Shown: in pieces, positions 50,890 through 58,641 of the stretch
Layout: each line of letters starts with the position of its first letter
How positions within the stretch are numbered: position 1 is the first letter of the stretch
Assembly (NCBI GenBank): GCA_937910385.1
Contig: CALEPT010000221.1
Location: forward strand, 1-64,000
Source: an uncultured Ruminococcus sp.
GTDB taxonomy: Bacteria; Bacillota; Clostridia; Oscillospirales; Ruminococcaceae
Length of the DNA: 64,000 bases
Reading direction: 5' to 3'
Position numbers and translations under genes: made by a program
The notes under the pieces: generated by a model
Told to the model about the DNA's origin: nothing
What the model saw: the letters and a program-made list of their open reading frames with translations, nothing else
The model's database searches: none

Positions 50890-52065
50890 TTATCCTTTCT
50901 TCATGGAATTCAGCAGCTCGCCAAGCGACTTTCCGAGAATCTGTCCTGAATATTGTGCTTGCTCAAGAGTATTTCCGTGGGAGCCTACTTCTATGAGAAG
51001 GCTTCCGGTGGTCAGATCCTGATTATAATGCCTGTAATCGAAAAGTATAGGTCTTGTAAATCCGGGATGATCGCTTTCGAGCTTCTGCTGAAGATAGCAG
51101 GCAAAATGAAAGTTCATCATGTAATTGGGCATATTGAGCGTTCCGTCATCACAGCCCGAGATTATCATTATCTGGGCAGCTTCTTTTCCGTCTATGTTGA
51201 TATAAGGCTGATAGGCAAAGCCCTCTCCCGATATCGCGTCGCGGTGGATATCGAGCACGACCTTGATGCTTGGATACTCCTCTAAAATCGGTACTATGGA
51301 GGCGCGGCTTCGATCATATGAGCCGTTATATGAGGGATAATCGTGTATCTCGGAAACGTGGATAACTCCTATTCCCTGTGCTTCGAGCTCTGCTTGCATG
51401 GCGTTTCCCACCATGACCATATTTTTGGTGTCATCAGTTGTCCGATAGTTGAATGAAGCATCGTAGCTTTCACGGACATACGGCTCAAAGCTTTCGGTCG
51501 TATGTGTGTGATATATGAGCACAAGGGGGGCGTCGGTATCTTCTACTGTAAAATTCGGAAGATAGCTGCTTTCGTTTATAAGGTTCTCATTCGGGATAGT
51601 CGTTTTATTGTTGACCTGTCCGCCGCCGGGAAGATCGAAAAATGATACGCCGCTGTATTCGCCGTATGTTGTGCGTATAATACTTCCGCCTTCGCTCCAC
51701 TCGGTAGGGTATGGCTTGGCTCCCGGGTCGGCGGAGGTCATCTCAAGCGGGCTTGGAAGTTTTAGAAGGTCTGATGTATCTGCGGTTTCGGCGGATATGC
51801 CATATCCCTGAGAGAGGAAGTCAGCTGCGCTGATGTATGCTTCATCTGCATCATCTGAGCTTGTGCCGAATATCTCTTCAAAATCGTCTTTTTCCACAGA
51901 GACGGATTTTTCGGGAGACCTTCCTGTGTTCATGATACGGGTCTCCGACAGAACTCTTTTAAGCTGTGAAGCTCCGCTCACGCTCATAGCTGCAGCGACC
52001 GGAAGTATAACTGCCGCGCAGCATTTTATCATACCTGAAATTTTTCTGCGTTTGTAACGCGTCAT
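50890..52065 (-). CDS. spoIIP: SpoIIP-type peptidoglycan amidase/endopeptidase
   Basis: The protein has 391 residues with an N-terminal membrane helix (about 12-30), a variable spacer and the SpoIIP catalytic domain: VLIYHTHTTESF, VVLDIHRDAI and LLIEVGSHGNTLEQA, which carry the zinc-binding His and Glu residues of the amidase_3-like fold. In sporulating Firmicutes it works with SpoIID and SpoIIM to digest septal wall during engulfment. No spoIID or spoIIM is here. Related ruminococci are usually seen as non-sporulating, so it may have a vegetative wall role. Confidence 0.9.
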   Translation of the reverse strand: MTRYKRRKISGMIKCCAAVILPVAAAMSVSGASQLKRVLSETRIMNTGRSPEKSVSVEKDDFEEIFGTSSDDADEAYISAADFLSQGYGISAETADTSDLLKLPSPLEMTSADPGAKPYPTEWSEGGSIIRTTYGEYSGVSFFDLPGGGQVNNKTTIPNENLINESSYLPNFTVEDTDAPLVLIYHTHTTESFEPYVRESYDASFNYRTTDDTKNMVMVGNAMQAELEAQGIGVIHVSEIHDYPSYNGSYDRSRASIVPILEEYPSIKVVLDIHRDAISGEGFAYQPYINIDGKEAAQIMIISGCDDGTLNMPNYMMNFHFACYLQQKLESDHPGFTRPILFDYRHYNQDLTTGSLLIEVGSHGNTLEQAQYSGQILGKSLGELLNSMKKG

Positions 52066-52096
52066 ATCCTCACCTCATTATTATGCTCCGCGCTAT

Positions 52097-52235
52097 TGCA
52101 AAATATCCATTAAGATATTTTGCGATCCGCCGTCTGTGACGGCGGACGGCGCATTGCGCCGTAAGCGCTCCGTTTATACTGCCTCTTCAAAGTGCAAAGC
52201 GGCTTTGTGACTGCTTAGCAATATAGGCAGGTATA
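52097..52235. repeat. Cluster of inverted repeats between spoIIP and the CE4 gene
   Basis: Consecutive hairpins: TGCAAAATATC with GATATTTTGCG (52097-52124), CCGCCGTC-TGT-GACGGCGG (52127-52145), ACGGCGC-ATT-GCGCCGT (52145-52161), then a long-range stem TATACTGCCT (52175-52184) with AGGCAGGTATA (52225-52235) enclosing CAAAGC/GCTTTG. It may be a structured RNA or REP-like repeat; function unknown. Confidence 0.7.
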
Positions 52236-52349
52236 TAACCTTTCTATTGATTATATTCAAGTCAGGCTGAGAATATTTCAACGGATCAGAAAAATACACA
52301 TATCTGCATTATCTGATAAAAATCCTCATAAAGTTTATGGGGTGATGAT

Positions 52350-53228
52350 ATGTATCTTTGCTGTAACTTCAGGCGTTTTATGTGGCTTCTAATGCTCGAT
52401 GCACTTATCTTTGCACTTTGTTCGGGATTTTTCTTTATAGGCAAGGCACTGCTGTTTTCATCTGCGGGAGAAAGCGAAGATGATGCGGTTTTTCTTCCCG
52501 TAATAATGTATCACAGCGTTTATGACGGGCCTGTACAGGAATACATTGTAACTCCTCAGCAATTCGAGAATGATCTTAAATGGCTCAAAGCGAACGGCTA
52601 CAGCTCGGTAACAGCCCAGCAGCTTGCAGAGTATGCCTGCGGCAGCGGAGAACTGCCTGATAAGCCTGTACTGATCACGCTTGACGACGGATTTTACAAT
52701 AATCTTTCGGCAGTTCTTCCGCTGCTTGAAAAATATGATATGCAGGCGATAGTTTCTGTTGTGGGGAAATATACAGATGATTATGCTGCTGCAGATCCGC
52801 ATGCGGAGAGATACTCTTATCTTACATGGGAGGATATCTCTGAGCTGATAGATTCAGGGAGGGTGGAGATAGGCTGTCACACATATGATATGCATTCACT
52901 GTACAGTGGGAGGAAGGGGTGTTCAAAGCTTTCATCTGAGACGGAGGAAGAGTATGCGCAGCAGCTTCAAAATGATATCGGTCTCGTTCAGGCGGAAATC
53001 AAGGAGCATACCGGGATATTACCAATAGTATTTGCATATCCGTTCGGCTGCAAGAGCGGCGAAAGCGTACCTGTCCTGCGCAGAAATGGTTTCCTGATAA
53101 CACTTTTGTGCCGCGAAGCACCGAATTACATTACGCGCAGTCCGGATAGCCTGTACGACCTTTTCAGGTACAATCGCAGCGGTTATTATTCTACCGAGGA
53201 GTTCATGGAAAAGGTAATGCAGCAATAA
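52350..53228 (+). CDS. Membrane-anchored polysaccharide deacetylase (CE4)
   Basis: The protein has 292 residues: one N-terminal helix (about 10-32) and a NodB/CE4 domain. Motif 1 TLDDGFYNN gives the catalytic base and metal Asp; motif 2 reads HTYDMH with the two metal-binding His. Later AYPFG matches motif 3. It may remove acetyl groups from peptidoglycan or another polysaccharide on the outer face. GGGGTGATGAT is the ribosome site. Confidence 0.88.
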   Translation: MYLCCNFRRFMWLLMLDALIFALCSGFFFIGKALLFSSAGESEDDAVFLPVIMYHSVYDGPVQEYIVTPQQFENDLKWLKANGYSSVTAQQLAEYACGSGELPDKPVLITLDDGFYNNLSAVLPLLEKYDMQAIVSVVGKYTDDYAAADPHAERYSYLTWEDISELIDSGRVEIGCHTYDMHSLYSGRKGCSKLSSETEEEYAQQLQNDIGLVQAEIKEHTGILPIVFAYPFGCKSGESVPVLRRNGFLITLLCREAPNYITRSPDSLYDLFRYNRSGYYSTEEFMEKVMQQ

Positions 53229-53325
53229 AAAGGGGGCTCGTCTGACGGAGGTGACCTACTCTGTCACTTCGCCTGATATTTTCCTGCATCATGGGGAATT
53301 GCTTCAAACCCCGAGCTGAAAATTT

Positions 53326-53361
53326 CGGGGGGAAACCTTTCCTGAGAAAGGTTTCCCCCCG
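53326..53361. repeat. Perfect 16-bp inverted repeat near the 3' end of the DUF4340 gene
   Basis: CGGGGGGAAACCTTTC and GAAAGGTTTCCCCCCG face each other around CTGA. There is little T run on the plus strand; on the minus strand GAAATTTTC follows. It may be a terminator for the Gld-like operon or a dispersed repeat. Confidence 0.7.
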
Positions 53362-53418
53362 ATAAAAAGTATGATCTTACATATGAGCGCAACGGTCATA
53401 GGAATATCTTTTTGTTTA

Positions 53419-54804
53419 TCATTCTATGCCTGAAAGATCAATTAAACTGTTGCGGAATTCTGTGATGGAGGTCCTGCTGCCGTCCAGTTCGTTTCCGGCG
53501 ACAGCGCCTGTGTAGCTTCCGTTGCGGAACACATAATATCCTCCGCTGCCGTTATCAACGAGATCAACAGTAATATCGTCTGAATCGTCGAAGTGATATA
53601 TTGCTGTGAGTGCAGGATCGATAAGCTCCGGCTGAACTTCTGCGTCCACGGCGGTCAGATTCAGTATCGTAAAAGAATTATAATAATTCTGGAATGCCGT
53701 ATAGACAGAGCTGTTTTCAAAATCGACAGGGCTGCCGTTGAATTCGCAGGTGTTTTCTTTCATGCTGATCGTGCAGGTATCGGAAAAATCGCCGAAGCTG
53801 AGCTCAAATCCCGTAATGCTGTATATATCAGCCGATGTGACATTCTGAAGGATATAGTCATAGGCTGTATTATCTATAAAGCTCATATCCGTAGTATAGT
53901 ACAGCTCCACCTGATTGTCATTTTCCTTTAAAACGTAGGAGTAGGTCGGATTAGCGTCAAAAAGGCTTATCAGGAGCCGGCGTTCGGTGCCGTCGAGCCC
54001 CTTTACTATGACCTCTGCCTCAGGATCGTCAAAACCGTATTTTGAAAGATCTTCAAGGTTCTCATCAAGCATTTCCTCGGCTTCGATACAGACGATATTG
54101 TTAACTATAGCAGAAACGGCAGTCTGATCGAAAACGAGCTGAGAGTATTCTTCGGGAAGAGACCATGTCTGAGAAGCGGAATCATAAGTAAGATCGCAGG
54201 TGACTTCGCCGTTTTTGATCGTTTTTATCTCCTGGATGTTGTAAGCGTTATAGGGAAGAAATTCTTTATTTTTCAGCATGAGTCTGCTTGCCTTAAGAAC
54301 GCTTCCGTACAAGGAATCGATCGCGTAGATATTATTTTTGTCTGCGGTCATAACGTAATAATAATCGCCTGTAGGGCTCATATCTCCGATATAAACACTA
54401 TGCTCTCCGTCCGGTTCATAAACGGTGATCATTTCAGGGTCGTCAAGACCGTACATAGCTTTTTTCTCGCTGTCTGCCTCACCGTAGCTGGTTTCTGCAG
54501 TAAGAGTTGAGGTATAGGTGCAGATATACTGGATATATACCTGATCCAGAGCAAAATCATCTCTGTTCGTAAGCGACCATGTTTCGCTTTCCGAGTCGTA
54601 TTCTGCGGTGTACAGACCATCGTCGCAATTGAAGTCTATTTTTGTAACTGAGTCCGGATCAAAGCTGAAAAGTACATTATCGGCTTCGAGCTGAGAGGAT
54701 ACCATATCCTCGTTATCTTTTTTGTTTTTCACTGCGAGAAAGGCTCCCACCGACGCTCCTGCTGCAACTAAAAGAGCAGTGAATGCAATGATTGGTTTTT
54801 TCAT
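53419..54804 (-). CDS. DUF4340-domain membrane-anchored protein of a Gld-like system
   Basis: The protein has about 461 residues: an N-terminal helix (about 4-22) and a long beta-rich outer region with two similar halves. The ITVYEPDGEHSVYIGD / GDYYYVM and AEVIVKGLDGTERRL / PTYSYVL pattern of DUF4340 repeats is seen. The start is set at MKKPIIAFT, overlapping the GldG stop as TAATG, which signals coupling. It is the last gene of the ABC operon, an arrangement common in bacteria that do not glide. Its role is unknown. Confidence 0.82.
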   Translation of the reverse strand: MKKPIIAFTALLVAAGASVGAFLAVKNKKDNEDMVSSQLEADNVLFSFDPDSVTKIDFNCDDGLYTAEYDSESETWSLTNRDDFALDQVYIQYICTYTSTLTAETSYGEADSEKKAMYGLDDPEMITVYEPDGEHSVYIGDMSPTGDYYYVMTADKNNIYAIDSLYGSVLKASRLMLKNKEFLPYNAYNIQEIKTIKNGEVTCDLTYDSASQTWSLPEEYSQLVFDQTAVSAIVNNIVCIEAEEMLDENLEDLSKYGFDDPEAEVIVKGLDGTERRLLISLFDANPTYSYVLKENDNQVELYYTTDMSFIDNTAYDYILQNVTSADIYSITGFELSFGDFSDTCTISMKENTCEFNGSPVDFENSSVYTAFQNYYNSFTILNLTAVDAEVQPELIDPALTAIYHFDDSDDITVDLVDNGSGGYYVFRNGSYTGAVAGNELDGSRTSITEFRNSLIDLSGIE

Positions 54805-56297
54805 TATGCGTGTCTCCTCTTGAGCCATACTAAGATACCGATAACGATAAGACCGAGGGGTATAAGGATTATTGCAGCCATTGCAGTCTGAGCAGAGGAA
54901 GCGCTGTCGAAGTGCATCGAGTCATAGGAATTGAGCTTGCTGCCTATACCCATTGAGATATCGCTGTCGTAAAGCCATGTATTGGTGAAGGTAAGGAGCA
55001 TCTGCGTTCCGTTTACCGAAGGCGCGATAGCATCCTTGTCGATGATGTCTGTCGAGCCCATTACGATAAGCTTTGCTCCGTTGGATTTATTGTATGAATA
55101 ATATCCGAAATCAAGAAGTACGCCGCTGAGCTCTTCGTCGGCTTCCTTTTTGGTTATATCGTCGCCGCCCATAGATGTGCTTTTGGTGGTATATGTTCCG
55201 TCAGAGTCCTCACAGTTTCTTACAAGAGGACCTACCTCGACGAAATCAACATTTGCAAACGAGGTCTCGGGGATTGTTGTGAAGCTTCTGGTATTGGTGA
55301 TACCGGGGCTGTACTCACCGGCATCGATGAGGTAATTGAGGTCGGTTGTCAGATCCTCGGAATAATCACTTGTTGCTGCGGGATACTGTATACGGAAGTA
55401 TGACTCACTCTGCAAGTCATCTCTGTCTCTGTACTGATTTGAGGCACTCGTTTCAACGACTGTATTGTAGTCCATGATAATACCGAAATCGGTGAGAATG
55501 GATTCGATGTTAGTGAAGCGGCCTTCGGTATCGCATGGGGCGATGAGCATTGAGAGCGCTCCGCCGCCGCTGATGTAATCTTTAAGAAGAGAAAGCTCGT
55601 TATCGGTAATATCCTCCTGAGGACCTGCGAGGTAGATTATACGGGCATTTTCCGGTATTGCTCCGGCAGATTCAAGATCAAGCTCCTGAATGTCATAGTT
55701 GTTGGTCCTGAGCTGGTTAGCGTAGATAGAGAAGCTGTCATTTATGGATTTTTCACCGTGACCCGTGAGAAAATATATTGTCGGGAGCGAGCCGCTCGTA
55801 CAGGTCTCGATAGCTGCTGCAACGAGCTCCTCGCCGGCATATTCAACAACGCCGTCTGAGCTCTGGAATATCTTGTTGTGGTCTATCTTTTTTGTGACAC
55901 CGTCACAGCTAACGAAGATATCGCCTGCGGAAACTCCGAGGATATCGTCGGGGTCGAGCATCTTTGCAAGCGAAGGATCCTGATCCGGTTCAAAGCAGGT
56001 GAGCGTGATATTATCGCGCTCATCGAGCTGAGTAAGAGTATGATAGAGCGAGAGGTATTCGGGAGCGTCCTGAAAATACTTCAGGAGCGAGAGATAATAA
56101 ACGTCGATATGCTTATCCGAGGTCTCATCAAGTAATTGCACAGTTTTTTCATTGAGCGTATATTTTCCTGACGGAGTCATGTCGTATACCTTGTCATAAT
56201 AGCTCACAATGAGGTTTATCGGAACGAAAACTATGAGAACAAGGAGCGCTATGATAATAGCTGCAACTCCGGAGAGATTGAATCTTTTCTTTTTCAT
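54804..56297 (-). CDS. GldG-family ABC transport protein
   Basis: Membrane protein of 497 residues with an N-terminal helix, a GldG-type outer domain (IYFLTGHGEKSINDSF, LAGPQEDITDNELSLLKDYISGGGALS, MGSTDIIDK) and a C-terminal helix (about 470-490). GldG works with GldA and GldF in gliding flavobacteria; here the role is unassigned. It lies between the permease (5 nt) and the DUF4340 gene (overlap). Confidence 0.85.
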   Translation of the reverse strand: MKKKRFNLSGVAAIIIALLVLIVFVPINLIVSYYDKVYDMTPSGKYTLNEKTVQLLDETSDKHIDVYYLSLLKYFQDAPEYLSLYHTLTQLDERDNITLTCFEPDQDPSLAKMLDPDDILGVSAGDIFVSCDGVTKKIDHNKIFQSSDGVVEYAGEELVAAAIETCTSGSLPTIYFLTGHGEKSINDSFSIYANQLRTNNYDIQELDLESAGAIPENARIIYLAGPQEDITDNELSLLKDYISGGGALSMLIAPCDTEGRFTNIESILTDFGIIMDYNTVVETSASNQYRDRDDLQSESYFRIQYPAATSDYSEDLTTDLNYLIDAGEYSPGITNTRSFTTIPETSFANVDFVEVGPLVRNCEDSDGTYTTKSTSMGGDDITKKEADEELSGVLLDFGYYSYNKSNGAKLIVMGSTDIIDKDAIAPSVNGTQMLLTFTNTWLYDSDISMGIGSKLNSYDSMHFDSASSAQTAMAAIILIPLGLIVIGILVWLKRRHA

Positions 56298-56302
56298 TCA
56301 GC

Positions 56303-57037
56303 TTACCCCCTGTTCCAGCGTTTTTTCTCGATGGAGATGTATGTCCATGCGAGCAGTACGATAGTAGCCGATAGGAAAAATACCAGATCGGAGAGACGGA
56401 TGAATCCCTGTGAGAAATATGCGAATCTCGGCTGGGCGGCAAATGCATAGATCACCGACTGGAGTTTCGGGAACTGTGAAATGAATGCGGTGTTTGAAAA
56501 GTCGTCAAGGAAGATGACCACAAACATCAGCAGTTCTCCAATGATAGCGGCGATGATAGAGTTCTCGGTGAACGATGATACGAGCATTCCAAGAGCTATA
56601 TACATCGTGCCCCAGCAGAAGATACCGATATATGCGCAGATCAGCTGGCTGACCACTACCTCGCCGTTTATTGCTGTAACGATAGGGAACAGAGCTGTTC
56701 CGGCGAGCATGAATATGTAGACAGTGATGTTTGCAAGAAACTTTGCAATTACGATTTTAAGTACGCTCACAGGCGAGGTCATAAGGAGGACCTCCGTGCC
56801 GAATTTGCGCTCGTCGGCGAATGTCCTCATCGTGAGGATAGGGAGCAGGAATATGAAGTAAAACAGAACGTCATAGAAGACCTCGGTGAACGAGAACATC
56901 AGTGTGTTTGAGCTTTCAAGTCCCGCGATGGCGTTTCCGAAGATGTACGAAAACAAAAGCATGAACAGGGCGGCTATCGTATACGCAAAGGGTGTGTAGA
57001 AGAACGATTGCAGCTCCTTTTTATAAATAGGAAACAT
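56303..57037 (-). CDS. ABC-2-type permease (GldF-like)
   Basis: Membrane protein of 244 residues with six helices of the ABC-2 type. RTFADERKFGTEVLLMTSPVS is the family's coupling segment between helices 2 and 3. It starts 2 nt after the ATPase gene, so it is the permease of this ABC system. Confidence 0.88.
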   Translation of the reverse strand: MFPIYKKELQSFFYTPFAYTIAALFMLLFSYIFGNAIAGLESSNTLMFSFTEVFYDVLFYFIFLLPILTMRTFADERKFGTEVLLMTSPVSVLKIVIAKFLANITVYIFMLAGTALFPIVTAINGEVVVSQLICAYIGIFCWGTMYIALGMLVSSFTENSIIAAIIGELLMFVVIFLDDFSNTAFISQFPKLQSVIYAFAAQPRFAYFSQGFIRLSDLVFFLSATIVLLAWTYISIEKKRWNRG

Positions 57038-57039
57038 TG

Positions 57040-58092
57040 TCAGATATCCTCCTTTTCGCCGTTATCTTTTTCTTCCTCTTCGGAAGCAGGAGCTTCATCT
57101 GCCGGGTCTTCTTTCTTCATTTCCTCAAGCATGTCCTTTATGCTGGTTTTCCGGGCAGGGCGATTGATGAGTTCTATGAATACGCTTTCAAGATTAGGCT
57201 TATCTGCATAAATTTCAAGGATAGTTATTCCCGCCTTCATTAGCTCAGCCATGAGTTCGCTGCGGATGGTATCCGCATCGCCGTCAAGCTGAACGGTAAA
57301 GGCGTAGATATTGCTTCCTTCATCATCAATACCGGTGATCTCTTTGACTCCCTTTGTGAGCTCGATTATCGAAGCACTTTTGGCCTTTGAGCCTTTGACC
57401 TTGATATGCAGCACCAGCGAGGTGCTGAAGGAGCTCTCGAGATTTTCGATAGTGTCAATAGCTCTTATATCGCCTTTGTTTATTATGATTACTCTGTCGC
57501 ACACAGCACTTACCTCAGAGAGGATATGGGAGCTGAATATTACAGAGTGCTCTTTCTTAAGATCCTTGATGATGTTTCTGACCTCGATGACCTGATTGGG
57601 GTCGAGACCGACAGTGGGCTCGTCAAGAATGAGGAACTTCGGGTTGCCGAGAAGTGCCTGTGCGAAGCCGACGCGCTGTTTATATCCTTTTGACAGATTG
57701 CGTATCAGCTTACCCTCAACGTCCTTGATCTTGAGAAGCTTTGAAACGCGGTCGATCTCGTCCCGCCGCTCGCCTGACGGTATCCTTTTTAGACCGGCGC
57801 AGAAGCCGAGATATTCCTTCACCTTCATATCCGGGTAAACCGGAGGTATCTCGGGGAGGTAGCCGATATTCTTTTTGGCACTTATCGGGTCCTTAGCGAT
57901 ATCGCTGCCGAATATAGTGACAGTACCGTCCGACATCGGAAGATACCCGGCTATCATATTCATGGTAGTGGATTTTCCGGCACCGTTGGGACCGAGAAAT
58001 CCGAGGATCTCATTGTCATTTATCGTGAAACTGATATTGTTTACGGCACGGTTATCACCGTAATACTTAGTCAGATTTTCTACTGTGATCAT
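57040..58092 (-). CDS. ABC transporter ATP-binding protein (GldA-like)
   Basis: The protein has 350 residues: an ABC ATPase domain with Walker A GPNGAGKST, signature NLSKGYKQRVGF, Walker B LILDEPTVGLDP and switch His in FSSHIL. A C-terminal DUF4162-like part is followed by an unusually acidic tail (EEEEKDNGEKED). It leads the four-gene Gld-like operon and is divergent from the cellulase gene. Confidence 0.93.
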   Translation of the reverse strand: MITVENLTKYYGDNRAVNNISFTINDNEILGFLGPNGAGKSTTMNMIAGYLPMSDGTVTIFGSDIAKDPISAKKNIGYLPEIPPVYPDMKVKEYLGFCAGLKRIPSGERRDEIDRVSKLLKIKDVEGKLIRNLSKGYKQRVGFAQALLGNPKFLILDEPTVGLDPNQVIEVRNIIKDLKKEHSVIFSSHILSEVSAVCDRVIIINKGDIRAIDTIENLESSFSTSLVLHIKVKGSKAKSASIIELTKGVKEITGIDDEGSNIYAFTVQLDGDADTIRSELMAELMKAGITILEIYADKPNLESVFIELINRPARKTSIKDMLEEMKKEDPADEAPASEEEEKDNGEKEDI

Positions 58093-58641
58093 GAGCTGCT
58101 CCTTTCTGTATGTAATAAAATAGTATAGTGCAATAATAAATACTTTATTATTATCTCAAAATTTTATTAATGCAAGATGAATTGAATGTGAATAAAATGT
58201 TAATTCGGCAAGGCGCGAAAATATCTGCGATACATTTACGTATAAATATTACGGAAAAAGCGTGAGTGTTTTGTGAAGAATTATTGTAAAGATGATGAAT
58301 CTTCAATAGTTAAGATAAAAATAATTACTTCGTTAATAAATGGTTAAACAATGAGAAGAACCCCGGTTTTTGCCGGTGGACAAAATGTACAAAAAAGGGA
58401 AAGCGATTGTGTGCATTGCACCAAAAATTATTTTTGTGAATTGCGAATGCTCCGGAAACTGTTGACATCAGATAAAATAAGGAATATAATTATTTTGAAA
58501 ATAGTTTGAGAATTCTGTGCAGTCTGCGTGAAAGGCTCACAGTTGTACGAAGTATTTTCGTATATGCTTCCGGCAGCTTCTGCGGAGGCGATTCATATCT
58601 TATAAACCAAAACCTATATTATTATGAGAGGGGTAAAGCTT
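58093..58641. other. Long divergent intergenic region with GH48 promoter and 145-nt leader
   Basis: The 549-nt gap separates the Gld-like operon from the GH48 gene. The left part is very AT-rich. It holds a strong promoter for GH48 at 58462-58490, then a leader with hairpins (ACGAA/TTCGT and GCTTCC/GGAGGC). No gene is seen. Confidence 0.65.
58462..58490 (+). promoter_or_regulatory. Promoter of the GH48 cellulase gene
   Basis: TTGACA (58462-58467) and TATAAT (58485-58490) are separated by 17 nt. The start codon is about 150 nt downstream, so the leader is long. Confidence 0.8.

Noticed and set aside
53229..53418. Small genes between the CE4 gene and the DUF4340 gene
   Set aside because: No frame with a ribosome site was seen; the region is dominated by the 16-bp hairpin.
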